From the NCBI GenBank assembly GCA_049801375.1, contig JBARKJ010000025.1, positions 1 through 64,000 of the forward strand: 64,000 bases of DNA. Reading direction: 5' to 3'. The notes under the pieces are model-generated. The model worked only from the letters and a program-made list of their open reading frames with translations. It ran no database searches and had not been told where the DNA came from. The position numbers and the translations under genes were made by a program. Of the stretch, positions 35,809-43,920 are shown piece by piece. Numbering within the stretch: the first letter of the stretch is position 1; each line of letters begins with the position of its first letter. Source of the DNA: JBARKJ01 sp049801375. Its GTDB lineage: Bacteria > Nitrospirota > JACRHJ01.

Positions 35809-36069
35809 TTAGGAAATAACCCCCAGGACTTCTTCCTCTTTAACGATGAGGTAGTCCTCGTTGTCGATGCTTATCTTGCTGCCGGAATATTTGTCGAAGA
35901 GGATAATGTCGCCCGTCTTTACCTCCTTGACCTCCTTGCCGACCGCCTCGACCTTGCCCCTCTGGGGTTTTTCCTTAGCCGCGTCCGGTATGAATAACCC
36001 CCCGGCCGTCCTCTCTACTTCCTCCATGTACTTCACGAAAATCCTGTCACCTAATGGCTTGAAACCCAT
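35809..36069 (-). CDS. groS: Co-chaperonin GroES
   Basis: This 86-residue co-chaperonin (KPLGDRIFVKYMEEVERTAGGLF...) has the mobile loop and the C-terminal LIVKEEEVLGVI. It caps GroEL. It is slightly shorter than the usual 95-97 residues, owing to a shorter roof loop region (VKTGDIILFDKYSGSKISI). AAAGGAG stands before the ATG. It is the first gene of the groESL operon, with CIRCE 55 bp upstream of its start codon. Confidence 0.98.
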   Translation of the reverse strand: MGFKPLGDRIFVKYMEEVERTAGGLFIPDAAKEKPQRGKVEAVGKEVKEVKTGDIILFDKYSGSKISIDNEDYLIVKEEEVLGVIS

Positions 36070-36123
36070 GATTTGTTCTCCTTTCCCTTAAGATATTAAG
36101 GCATTGGAAGCCCTAAATTTTTA

Positions 36124-36150
36124 TTAGCACTCATTTAAGCTGAGTGCTAA
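36124..36150. promoter_or_regulatory. CIRCE operator (HrcA-binding site)
   Basis: TTAGCACTC-N9-GAGTGCTAA, an exact match to the CIRCE consensus, upstream of groES. HrcA repression of the heat-shock operon is implied; hrcA itself is not in the window. Confidence 0.97.
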
Positions 36151-36161
36151 CGATTGAACAA

Positions 36162-36189
36162 AATATACCATGCTTTTTCCAAAAATCAA
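36162..36189 (-). promoter_or_regulatory. Sigma-70-type promoter of groESL
   Basis: On the minus strand, -35 TTGATT (36184-36189), a 16-nt spacer and -10 TATATT (36162-36167). The transcription start would be just upstream of or within CIRCE. Confidence 0.7.
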
Positions 36190-36220
36190 CAAAAATTTTC
36201 ATCAAAGTATAACAGAAAAT

Positions 36221-36247
36221 AAAAAAAGGGGAGCTTTTCAGCTCCCC
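36221..36247 (-). terminator. Hairpin with A/T-run upstream of the ctp-like gene stop
   Basis: GGGGAGC-TTTTCA-GCTCCCC, preceded on the plus strand by seven A residues (a U-run on the minus strand). It lies 23 bp after the stop of the S41 protease gene at 36270, so it is the terminator of that minus-strand gene. Confidence 0.85.
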
Positions 36248-36269
36248 TTAATCTCAATTAACCGCCTGT

Positions 36270-37661
36270 TTACTTCTTCTTAGGCATCTTGTCCAATATA
36301 GCCAGGCCCTTCAAGAGGTCCTCGGCTCTCTGGAGCTGGTAGTCATCCTCGTCTTTTAACTGCACAGGCTCGCCCGGGCTTTCCGGCGTCTGGTCTATCT
36401 TCGGCTCCTTCGGCGTAGGACCGCCTACTGAAATATCGCCCTTTTGTTTCTTATCCAACTCCAGGTCCTTGTTCTTCAGGGTGTCGTTCCCCAGGTGGTT
36501 TTCAAGGTCTATCTCCCGGAGCCCATGCGTGAAATCGGTATCCCTCTTCTTTTCGCTCGCAAGTTGCGGCTGTTTCACCTCGATATCCGGCTTAATCCCG
36601 GTATTCTGTATAGAGCGGTCCTTTGGGGTGTAGTATTTCGCCGTGGTGAGCCGTAGCCCTGAGCCGTCCGAGAGGCCGATTACCGTCTGGACGGAGCCTT
36701 TGCCGAACGTTGTTGTGCCCATAATCACCGCGCGGCCCCAGTCCTGCAGGCATCCCGCGACTATCTCGGAGGCGGAAGCGGAGCCTCCGTTCACCAGCAC
36801 AACCATCGGCACGGTCACGCGCGGGCTTGACTGGTTGGTGAAGAACTCGTCCTTCTCGCCGTTTCTGCCCTTGATATAAACCACGAGCTTGCCGGTCGGC
36901 AGGAATTCACCAGAGACGTCGACCGCCATATTCAAAAGGCCGCCCGGGTCGTTCCGGAGATCGAGGATGATGGATTTTACATTCTTATCGTCGAATTCCT
37001 TAAGCGCCTTTTCAAGGTCCGCATCCGTCTTTTCCTGGAACTGGCTTAAGTGGATGTAGCCAATCTCGTTGTCGATTATCTTAGATTTTACGCTCTTGAT
37101 AGTGATGACATCGCGGACAATGGTGAAATCCCTGGGTTTGGCGAAATCTTCCCGCATGACGGTTATGGTGACCGGAGAGCCCTTTGGCCCCCTCATCTTG
37201 TCAACGGCTTCGGTCAAGGTCATTTCATTGGTGGGCGCGCCGTCGATCTTGATTATCTTATCCCCCGCCTTAATTCCCGCCTTAAATGCCGGGGTATCCT
37301 CTATCGGGGCAATGACCGTGAGCGTCCTGTCTTTTACGCCTATCTGAATCCCAAGGCCGCCGAACTCGCCCTTGGTGTCAACCTGCATCTCCTTGTATTC
37401 CTCCGGCGTCATAAAGGAGCTGTGCGGGTCGAGGTCGGCCACCATGCCCTTTATGGCCCCGTAAATCAGTTCCTTGGGCTTGACCTCTTCGACATAGTTC
37501 TTCTGAATAATAGAGAGGACCTCGGAGAAGGTCTTCAAGTTGTCGTATGTTTCGTTTGCGGCCTGGCTGTACCGCACCATCCCGGTGCCGATGATCATGC
37601 CGAAAACAAAGACCAAAATTACAATGAGCGGAGCGATCTTCCTCTTCCTGGTGAAGCTCAT
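36270..37661 (-). CDS. ctpA: C-terminal processing peptidase (S41 family, CtpA-like)
   Basis: This 463-residue protein has an N-terminal membrane anchor or signal (LIVILVFVFGMIIGTGMVRY), a helical S41 N-terminal region, a PDZ domain (about 90-175; GGLGIQIG, GIKAGDKIIKIDG), and the tail-specific protease core. The catalytic Ser lies in VNGGSASASEIVAG and the Lys in GTTTFGKGSVQT. It is a periplasmic Ser/Lys protease that trims exported substrate C-termini. The C-terminal 100 residues are a charged, Pro-rich extension (KKQKGDISVGGPTPKEPKI). AGGAGG lies before the ATG. It is preceded by an M23-type gene on the same strand, as in many proteobacterial envC-ctpA clusters. Confidence 0.93.
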   Translation of the reverse strand: MSFTRKRKIAPLIVILVFVFGMIIGTGMVRYSQAANETYDNLKTFSEVLSIIQKNYVEEVKPKELIYGAIKGMVADLDPHSSFMTPEEYKEMQVDTKGEFGGLGIQIGVKDRTLTVIAPIEDTPAFKAGIKAGDKIIKIDGAPTNEMTLTEAVDKMRGPKGSPVTITVMREDFAKPRDFTIVRDVITIKSVKSKIIDNEIGYIHLSQFQEKTDADLEKALKEFDDKNVKSIILDLRNDPGGLLNMAVDVSGEFLPTGKLVVYIKGRNGEKDEFFTNQSSPRVTVPMVVLVNGGSASASEIVAGCLQDWGRAVIMGTTTFGKGSVQTVIGLSDGSGLRLTTAKYYTPKDRSIQNTGIKPDIEVKQPQLASEKKRDTDFTHGLREIDLENHLGNDTLKNKDLELDKKQKGDISVGGPTPKEPKIDQTPESPGEPVQLKDEDDYQLQRAEDLLKGLAILDKMPKKK

Positions 37662-37754
37662 TTTGGGTAAAACCTCCTGTTATGTTGGGAACACGCGAAC
37701 CTAAACATTCAATCCAAAATTATACTACACGATGATTGTTCTGGAAAGCTTTTT

Positions 37755-38915
37755 TTACTTTCTTTTAAGCCACATTAGCGGGTCTATCGCCTCCGAGCCT
37801 TTCCGGACCTCGAAATAAAGAGACGAACCGGACTGTCCGGCGTCTCCCAGCGCCGCTATCGGCTGGCCTTTATTCACCTTTTCCCCGGCCTTTACCTTGA
37901 GGTCCGTCAGGTGCGCGTAAACAGTATAATATTCCCCCCCGTGCCTTAAAATGGCTATGAGGCCCAGGCCTTTGAAAAAATTAGCGAAAGCCACCTGTCC
38001 GGCCTCCACGGCGCGGACCTCGCTCCCGGCCGGCGCCGCTATCTCAATCCCTTTTTTATATATGTAGGTATCATAAACGGGGTGTTTCTGTTTCCCGAAA
38101 TAACTAACTACCGTTCCCGTTACCGGCCAGTCCAGGCCCCCTGTCAGAGCCGGGATGTTCTTCGGGAGTGGCCGGACGTTCTTCTTTGATTTTGCCTGCG
38201 CTTCCAGTTTCCGCATCAAATCCTGCATCAGGCGGCTCTGCTCTTCCAGGTTACGAGCCATCACCTCGTAGGAGGTTTTCTGTTTGCGTATCGACTCGAG
38301 AAGTTCCTTCTTGTTTTCCTCCTCCGCCTGAACCTTTACCGCCTCGGTATCCCTGGCGACTTTTATCTTGTTGAAATTTTCTTTCTGGACGCCGAGTTTC
38401 TCATTGTTTTTTGTAAGTTCCTCGATGCTTTCCTCATAACCCTCTACCATGCTCCGGTCACGCTCGGAAATCGCGGTGAGATATTTATACCTGCGGAGCA
38501 TTGAGCCGTAGTCCCCGGACAAAAGAAGCACCCATTCGCCTCCCGCCCGCCTGGTCTTGTACATATCCCGCAGCCTGCCCGCCAAATCGCTTTCTTGTCC
38601 GCGGACCTTCGCGCGGTATATCTCCATCTCGGACTGAGTAGCGGTCATTTCCCGGCCCACCTGTCCCAGTTTCCCTTCGAGCTTCTTAACCTCTGTTTTT
38701 TTAACCTCCAAGCTTCGGTTGATTTTTTCCAGGTCGGTCAGTACGTTCTTCTCCTGCCGTGCGGATTCCTTTACCTTCTTCTTGACTCCCTTAAGCTGTT
38801 CCTGGATTTGCTTTAATTCTTCATGGCTGGGCGTTTTTTCGGCGGCAAAAGCGGAAAGACTTGTAACCATGGAAAAAACAATTAAAAAGGCAACTATAGG
38901 TTTACAGAGAAGCAT
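37755..38915 (-). CDS. EnvC-like murein hydrolase activator with degenerate M23 domain
   Basis: This 386-residue protein has a signal peptide (FLIVFSMVTSLSAFA), a long coiled coil (about 30-250, with heptads such as LKQIQEQLKGVKKKVKESA), and a C-terminal LytM/M23 beta domain (about 280-380). The zinc-binding residues of active M23 are lost: the HxxxD site reads KKGIEI, and the C-terminal HxH site reads SLYFEV, while a YAHL motif remains. As in E. coli EnvC, this implies it activates amidases in the periplasm instead of cutting peptidoglycan. The gene precedes ctpA. No ftsEX is beside it. Confidence 0.85.
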   Translation of the reverse strand: MLLCKPIVAFLIVFSMVTSLSAFAAEKTPSHEELKQIQEQLKGVKKKVKESARQEKNVLTDLEKINRSLEVKKTEVKKLEGKLGQVGREMTATQSEMEIYRAKVRGQESDLAGRLRDMYKTRRAGGEWVLLLSGDYGSMLRRYKYLTAISERDRSMVEGYEESIEELTKNNEKLGVQKENFNKIKVARDTEAVKVQAEEENKKELLESIRKQKTSYEVMARNLEEQSRLMQDLMRKLEAQAKSKKNVRPLPKNIPALTGGLDWPVTGTVVSYFGKQKHPVYDTYIYKKGIEIAAPAGSEVRAVEAGQVAFANFFKGLGLIAILRHGGEYYTVYAHLTDLKVKAGEKVNKGQPIAALGDAGQSGSSLYFEVRKGSEAIDPLMWLKRK

Positions 38916-39055
38916 GGCGGGATTTTAGCAGGGATAAAGCGCAAGGGCAAGAGGGAAAGGCTTGCAAAAGAGGAAAATTTTATAGGCATTTGCCGGATTG
39001 CCGTTATATAATTATCCATATAATTATTCTACTACGGGACAGCGAGGCTTAAACC

Positions 39056-39763
39056 ATGAAAAAGGCACTTGCAATACGCCACGTGCATTTCGAAGACTGC
39101 GGCACGTTAGGCGATGTGCTGAGGGAGCGGGGATTTGAAATTGCCTACGTCGAGGCAGGTCTTCAAGACCTGAAGGGCATAGACCCCGGCGTGCCGGATT
39201 TACTCATCGGCCTTGGCGGCCCGATCAGCGTTTACGAGGCAGATATATACCCATTCATAAACGATGAGCTGGACCTGTTCAAAAGGAGAATCGCCGCGCG
39301 CAAGCCTGTCATGGGAATATGCCTCGGCGCACAGATGCTCGCGTATGCTCTTGGCGGAAAGGTCTATCCCGGGAAGCAGAAGGAGATAGGCTGGAAACCG
39401 TTAGAGCTGACTAAGGAGGGCGAGAACTCGCCCGTCGCCCACCTTGCGCCCGGCAATACGTCCATGCTCCATTGGCACGGGGACACTTTCGACCTGCCGC
39501 CGGACGCCGTGCTTCTGGCATCTACGGACGTGACCAGGAACCAGATTTATAGTTATGGAGATTTTTTGCTCGCGTTTCAATGCCACCCGGAGTTGGTGGG
39601 AGCGAAGATAGAATCATGGCTGATAGGCCACGCAAGCGAGATCGCCACGTCAAAGGTGGCGACGGTCGAAGCCATCAGGCACGACACGGAGCGGTATGGT
39701 GACGCGCTGGAGACCGCAGGCAGGAAATGTTTCGAGGAATGGCTAACAAACCTTAGTCTGTAA
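39056..39763 (+). CDS. Class I glutamine amidotransferase-like protein
   Basis: This 235-residue protein has the GATase1 fold. The nucleophile Cys is in GICLGAQML (about residue 88-96), the catalytic His in FQCHPEL, and IGLGGPISVYE forms the oxyanion region. It belongs to the GMP-synthase-related stand-alone group, usually annotated as glutamine amidotransferase; it would release ammonia from glutamine for an unknown acceptor or hydrolyse a gamma-glutamyl bond. A TATAAT (39019-39024) with a weak TTGCCG -35 at 15-nt spacing may be its promoter. It is monocistronic and convergent with the kinase gene. Confidence 0.87.
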   Translation: MKKALAIRHVHFEDCGTLGDVLRERGFEIAYVEAGLQDLKGIDPGVPDLLIGLGGPISVYEADIYPFINDELDLFKRRIAARKPVMGICLGAQMLAYALGGKVYPGKQKEIGWKPLELTKEGENSPVAHLAPGNTSMLHWHGDTFDLPPDAVLLASTDVTRNQIYSYGDFLLAFQCHPELVGAKIESWLIGHASEIATSKVATVEAIRHDTERYGDALETAGRKCFEEWLTNLSL

Positions 39764-39786
39764 AACGGTTCGCCCGGGGTTGAGTT

Positions 39787-40323
39787 TTAAGCGGCTCGCC
39801 CGGGGGTCGCGCCCTTCAGATATTTCAATAAAATCCCGTCCGCTTCTTCTGCGCTCATTTTTTCGCAATCAAGAACCAGCTCCGGCACCTCCGGCTCCTC
39901 GTAAGGCACGTTTATCCCCGGCACGGGCCAGCCCTTTTCTGCCTTCTCATAAATATCTACCGGCGCCAGACCGTCTTGACGACCCTTCTCGCGCCCGATG
40001 CAGGTCTCAATAGGACATTGTATGTATATCTCGTGGAACTCCGGGATAAGCCCCCTCGCCTTGTCCCGCCAGCGACGCAGGTGTCCCGTCGCATCGATAA
40101 TGACGTCATTGCCCGCGCGGGTCAGCACCATCGCCGCGTAAACCAGCGCCATATACAGGTACTCCCTCTCCTCGTCCGAATACGTCGGGTCAGGCGTGAC
40201 GATTTTGCGCATCTCGTCCATCTGAAGGAGGACGATTTCCGGAAACGCCTCTTTCGCGGCAAGGGCCAGGGTGGACTTGCCGGATCCCGGCAGGCCCGTA
40301 AGCCAGAAAGCGCGGCCCGGCAT
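39787..40323 (-). CDS. APS-kinase-like nucleotide kinase
   Basis: This 178-residue P-loop kinase has Walker A GLPGSGKST (about residue 10-18), Asp/Glu in MDEMRK and VIIDATGHLRRWRD, and IYIQCPIETCIGREKGR. It looks like adenylylsulfate kinase (CysC, 3'-phosphorylation of APS), though the gene has no sulphate assimilation neighbours; related kinases act on other small molecules. Its start overlaps by one base the stop of the 39-codon ORF upstream (TAATG), so translation is coupled. A small structured sequence with repeated GCCCGGGG follows its end. Confidence 0.8.
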   Translation of the reverse strand: MPGRAFWLTGLPGSGKSTLALAAKEAFPEIVLLQMDEMRKIVTPDPTYSDEEREYLYMALVYAAMVLTRAGNDVIIDATGHLRRWRDKARGLIPEFHEIYIQCPIETCIGREKGRQDGLAPVDIYEKAEKGWPVPGINVPYEEPEVPELVLDCEKMSAEEADGILLKYLKGATPGRAA

Positions 40324-40442
40324 TATTTTTTCTTCGCGGGGGCGGCCTTCTTCGCGTTCTCTATCGCCTCGCGCGTCCTGGCCTTCCGTGCCTTATCTTT
40401 CCTGTGCCTTCTCCTGTTTATCTCTCTGTCTCTCTCTCGCAT
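40323..40442 (-). CDS. 39-residue highly basic protein coupled to the kinase gene
   Basis: Starts at ATG 40442 with GGAGGGAAT upstream and ends TAA overlapping the kinase ATG (TAATG). The product begins MRERDREINRRRHRKDKARK and ends AKKAAPAKKK; nearly half of its residues are Lys or Arg. No hydrophobic segment. It could be a nucleic-acid-binding or kinase-modulating peptide, or a translated leader. The Shine-Dalgarno and stop-start overlap make it likely to be translated. Confidence 0.6.
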   Translation of the reverse strand: MRERDREINRRRHRKDKARKARTREAIENAKKAAPAKKK

Positions 40443-40494
40443 GACATTCCCTCCTCCAGTTGATAGAAATTCACCGCGTTCCCGCTACCTCTGA

Positions 40495-41337
40495 TTATAT
40501 TCTCTTTCCCTTATATCCCCTGGGCGTGACAATATAGTCCATAAAAGAAAAACTCTTTGAGTTCCCGATGATGATAATGGTCGTCATATCGACGTCTTCC
40601 ACGGGGATGTCTTTCAAGGTAGTCACTGTAATGCGCTCCCCCTCCCGCGCCGAGTCCTTCACGACTCCCACCGGCGTTGCCCCATCCCTGTGCAGCCGCA
40701 CTATCTCTAACGCCCTCGCAAGGTTTTCCGGTCTGCCCTTGCTACGGGGATTATAAAGCGAGATTACAAAATCTCCTTCCGCCGCGAGTCCCAGCCTCTT
40801 CTCTATAAGCACCCAGGGCGTGAGCAGGTCGGAGAGTGATATTACCGCGAAATCGTGCATCAGCGGCGCTCCGAGCGAAGCCGCCGCGGAGCATACCGCA
40901 GGGACGCCGGGGATTATTTCGAGGTCGAACGGGAGCGCCGTCTCACTCCGGCTCTCCACGCCCAGAAGTTCAAGCACCAACCCCGCCATGCCGTAAATGC
41001 CGGGGTCTCCGCTGGATATGAGGGCTACGACTCGCCCCTCGGCCGCCAGACGAATAGCCTCCCGGCAGCGCTCCACTTCGGTGGTCATGCCCGTGGAGAT
41101 TACTTCCTTGTCCTTCAGGAGGGTCTTTGCCAGCCGGATATATGTCGAATATCCGACGACCGTATCGGATTTTTCAACGGCTTCTCTCGCCCGGACTGTC
41201 ATATCGCGAAGCGACCCAGGCCCGATGCCTATTACGCTAAGGGCGCCTCTGCCACCGCGACTGTCGCGTTCTTTGATTTTTTCTTCGGCACGAGAAGCGT
41301 GTCCGCTCCCGCCGATACCAGCGCCGCCGGCTCGCAT
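40495..41337 (-). CDS. cobJ: Precorrin-3B C17-methyltransferase
   Basis: This SAM-dependent methyltransferase methylates C17 and contracts the ring in corrin synthesis. It has tetrapyrrole methylase motifs: GIGPGSLRDMT (SAM site), VVGYSTYIRLA, SSGDPGIYGMAGL, and IIPGVPAVCSAAASLGAPL. The C-terminal DMTTIIIIGNSKSF is typical of CobJ/CbiH. Length is 280 from the ATG at 41337, the only canonical in-frame start before the GIGPG motif; that start lies 106 nt inside cbiG. The family's natural N-terminus would be near residue 33. It is the last gene of the cobalamin cluster in this window. Confidence 0.9.
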   Translation of the reverse strand: MRAGGAGIGGSGHASRAEEKIKERDSRGGRGALSVIGIGPGSLRDMTVRAREAVEKSDTVVGYSTYIRLAKTLLKDKEVISTGMTTEVERCREAIRLAAEGRVVALISSGDPGIYGMAGLVLELLGVESRSETALPFDLEIIPGVPAVCSAAASLGAPLMHDFAVISLSDLLTPWVLIEKRLGLAAEGDFVISLYNPRSKGRPENLARALEIVRLHRDGATPVGVVKDSAREGERITVTTLKDIPVEDVDMTTIIIIGNSKSFSFMDYIVTPRGYKGKRI

Positions 41338-42314
41338 ACTCCATATACTCCCATGTTCTTGAAAACTTTATCGGACGGTCCCGAAGGCGTGCCTGCGCCT
41401 AAAAGCCGCCGCTTGGAAACGTACTCCACCTTAAGTCCCGCCTTCCGTGCAAATTCCGTAAGCCCCGCCTCGTCTTTCTTGTCATATATCGTCGCCAGGT
41501 TCCGCACGGAAAGCATCGAGAGACCATTTTCCAGGAGCGTCCTCGTTACAAGGTTACCTATCTCCCTTGCGCTTGTCCCCCTGTTGCAGCCGATGCCAAC
41601 CACAAGCACCCTCGGCCTTAAGATTGCGACCGGCCTCAGCGCAAGTTCCACGTCCTCCGGCAGGATAAACGGCGTAACCACCAGGGTGGCGTCCCGCTTC
41701 GTCTCCAGGAGCTCTTCCATCGAGTCAAAGAACTGGAGGTTGCCGGGTATTTTATCTATCCTGTGCGAGTACAGAGCCGGGTCTATATACGACCATGCCG
41801 CGACTTCTTCCCCGTTGACTATAGCCGCCGTCACCTTCTTCGCCTCGTTGTAATCCTCGACGACGCAGTCCAGCTCTCGCGCGAGCGTATCTACGGCAAG
41901 CGAGCCCTGCACATCCGAGGCGGTCGTGATTACGGCCTCTCCGCCGGTTATCTCCGCAAGTGTTTCCGCAAGTTCGTTCGCGCCCCCGATATGGCCGGAG
42001 AGGAGGCTTATAACGAACCTGCCTTCTTCGTCCATCACGACCACCGCCGGGTCCTTAAGTTTATCAAGGACAAGCGGCGCGACCATCCGCACCACTATCC
42101 CCGCCGCCATGATGCAGGCGATCGCTTTATACTTCGTAAATATTTTCTTTATATCTTTCGCAAGGTCGTCCGAAAGTGTGCGCACGTCCCTCTCGTCCGG
42201 CCTTAAAAACTTCTTCGGCAGGTACAGGTCTGCGCCCTCCGGGTACGCCTCCCAGATGTTTCTGGCGAGGTCGGAGCCGCCACGCGTTATGGCGATGATG
42301 GCGAGTTTATTCAT
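41232..42314 (-). CDS. cbiG: Cobalt-precorrin-5A hydrolase
   Basis: This 360-residue protein has the CbiG N-terminal domain (MAAGIVVRMVAPLV, LLSGHIGGANELA) and C-terminal domain (VLVVGIGCNRGTSAREIG). It opens the lactone and releases acetaldehyde in the anaerobic (cobalt-early) pathway, which is why its presence marks an oxygen-independent route. It overlaps cobM upstream by 4 nt and cobJ downstream by 106 nt of sense-sense overlap. The C-terminus extends with a Lys/Ala-rich tail that reads over the cobJ start region. Confidence 0.93.
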   Translation of the reverse strand: MNKLAIIAITRGGSDLARNIWEAYPEGADLYLPKKFLRPDERDVRTLSDDLAKDIKKIFTKYKAIACIMAAGIVVRMVAPLVLDKLKDPAVVVMDEEGRFVISLLSGHIGGANELAETLAEITGGEAVITTASDVQGSLAVDTLARELDCVVEDYNEAKKVTAAIVNGEEVAAWSYIDPALYSHRIDKIPGNLQFFDSMEELLETKRDATLVVTPFILPEDVELALRPVAILRPRVLVVGIGCNRGTSAREIGNLVTRTLLENGLSMLSVRNLATIYDKKDEAGLTEFARKAGLKVEYVSKRRLLGAGTPSGPSDKVFKNMGVYGVCEPAALVSAGADTLLVPKKKSKNATVAVAEAPLA

Positions 42315-43066
42315 TTTCTATATTCATGGCTGAAGTCCTTGTCGTAGAGCTTCGAATATTTCTCGATAGCCTGTCTGTCGAGCGCCTTTCCTACCAGTAT
42401 CAGCGCGGTCTTCCGGATTTTTTCTTCCTTCACTTTTCCTGCGATATCGGCAAGGGTGCCGCGGATAATTTTCTGCTGTGGCCAGGACGCTTTATATACC
42501 ACCGCCGCGGGAGTAACTTCGGGATAACCTTCCCGCAGTTCCGCGACAACCTTCTCTATCTCGCCCACGGAAAGGAATATCACCATAGTAGACCTGTGCT
42601 TCGAAAGCGATGCCAGCGACTCCTCCTTCGGCACTCCCGTACGCCCTTCCAGCCGGGTGAATATCACCGTCTGGTTCACTTCCGGGAGCGTCAGCTCGCA
42701 TTTCAGCGCCGCCGCCGCCGCGAATGCGGACGACACGCCTGGGACGACTTCATAATCAATCCCGGCTTTATCCAGTTCCGCCATCTGTTCCGCTATCGCC
42801 CCGTACAGGCTTGGCTCTCCGGTATGCACGCGCGCGACGGCCTTTCCCCGGGAAACATATTCCTTCATCATAGCGATAATTTCCGAAAGCTCCATCTCCT
42901 TGCTGTCATGGAGCGCCGCGCCAGGCTTGGCGAATTTCAGGACATCCGGGTTCACCAAAGACCCTGCATATATCACGACGTCCGCCTCGGCTATCAGGCT
43001 CGCGGCCTTTATCGTCATCAGGTCCGGATCGCCTGGTCCCGCGCCTATGAAGTATACTTTAGACAT
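42311..43066 (-). CDS. cobM: Precorrin-4 C11-methyltransferase
   Basis: This 251-residue tetrapyrrole methylase (CobM/CbiF) transfers methyl from SAM to C11. Motifs: VYFIGAGPGDPDLMTIKAA, VIYAGSLVNPDVL, RVHTGEPSLYGAI and the acceptor region VPGVSSAFAAAAAL. It overlaps cobI by 8 nt and cbiG by 4 nt, so it is coupled in the operon. Normal length. It belongs to the oxygen-independent set here (with cbiG and cbiD). Confidence 0.96.
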   Translation of the reverse strand: MSKVYFIGAGPGDPDLMTIKAASLIAEADVVIYAGSLVNPDVLKFAKPGAALHDSKEMELSEIIAMMKEYVSRGKAVARVHTGEPSLYGAIAEQMAELDKAGIDYEVVPGVSSAFAAAAALKCELTLPEVNQTVIFTRLEGRTGVPKEESLASLSKHRSTMVIFLSVGEIEKVVAELREGYPEVTPAAVVYKASWPQQKIIRGTLADIAGKVKEEKIRKTALILVGKALDRQAIEKYSKLYDKDFSHEYRK

Positions 43067-43769
43067 ATTTTTTTATTATAACCAATGAGAAATAATCCAC
43101 GTCCTCGTCCCGAACGTTTTCCAGACCCCGGACAACCAGTTCCCTGTCCGTACCTGCCCTCCGGATATAAAGGGATTTCTCGGACAGCCCCGCTTTAGAA
43201 AGCATACCTTTCAGGTCGCCAAAATTCCGGTTTACTTTCATCAGGACGACCGTGTCGAACTCGGCGATAGTTTTTTTGATCTGCTCCAGGTCTTTACCCA
43301 TCGGCATCACGGCGAGCCGCTCCTGCCCGAGGGCCAGGTCCAGCCCCGCCCTGGCAGCCGCAAGGTTTATCGACGACACTCCCGGCACGGTCTCGCTCTG
43401 TAAATCCGGGACGAGTTTTTTTATCTTCTCCAGAATATAAGAGTACGTGCTGAAAAGCGACGGGTCGCCGATGGTGAGGAATGCGACGTCTTTTCCCGTA
43501 AGCAGTTCATCAGATGCAGCCTTTGCGGCCTCCGCCCATGCGCTCTCCAGGACATCCTTTTTCATGCTCATCGGAAACAGCGGAGTTATGACCTTCTGCC
43601 GTGATAAATCAATATGCTCACGGACGACCGCGAGCGCCAGGCTTTCTGATTCGAGGGCCGACTTCGGCGCGATTACGACCGGGACCGCCTTGATGATAGA
43701 GACGGCCTTAAGAGTAATCAGCCCCGGGTCCCCCGGCCCCACGCCTATTCCATAAAGCTTGCCCGCCAT
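43059..43769 (-). CDS. cobI: Precorrin-2 C20-methyltransferase
   Basis: This 236-residue protein (CobI/CbiL) makes precorrin-3A from precorrin-2. Motifs GIGVGPGDPGLITLKAV, IAPKSALESESLAL, LTIGDPSLFSTYSYI and VPGVSSINLAAARAG are visible. GAGGAG precedes the ATG. It follows cbiET after a 151-bp gap with two hairpins, which could attenuate or process the transcript. It leads the cobI-cobM-cbiG-cobJ block. Confidence 0.95.
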   Translation of the reverse strand: MAGKLYGIGVGPGDPGLITLKAVSIIKAVPVVIAPKSALESESLALAVVREHIDLSRQKVITPLFPMSMKKDVLESAWAEAAKAASDELLTGKDVAFLTIGDPSLFSTYSYILEKIKKLVPDLQSETVPGVSSINLAAARAGLDLALGQERLAVMPMGKDLEQIKKTIAEFDTVVLMKVNRNFGDLKGMLSKAGLSEKSLYIRRAGTDRELVVRGLENVRDEDVDYFSLVIIKKYV

Positions 43770-43820
43770 GTACTCCTCATGTAATTTAAAAAAATCAGTA
43801 TATCATCGGAAATGAAAAAA

Positions 43821-43889
43821 GCAATCCCGAAGCAGGGATTGCCGCACGAATATCACATTCACCTTCGTCCCCTCCCGTCGAGGGAGGGG
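43821..43889 (-). repeat. Two intercistronic hairpins in the cobalamin operon
   Basis: GCAATCCC/GGGATTGC (43821-43842) and CCCCTCCC/GGGAGGGG (43869-43889, 5-nt loop) in the gap between cbiET and cobI. Neither has a U-run typical of a strong terminator. The second resembles a widespread intergenic repeat in GC-rich genomes. Confidence 0.5.
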
Positions 43890-43920
43890 AAAATGGGAGC
43901 GGGTCGGGGTTTGGGAGGAT

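Noticed and set aside
39764..39800. Short repeated GCCCGGGG sequence near the kinase end
   Set aside because: Two short GC-rich copies only, without a clear stem plus U-run or spacing that would define an element.
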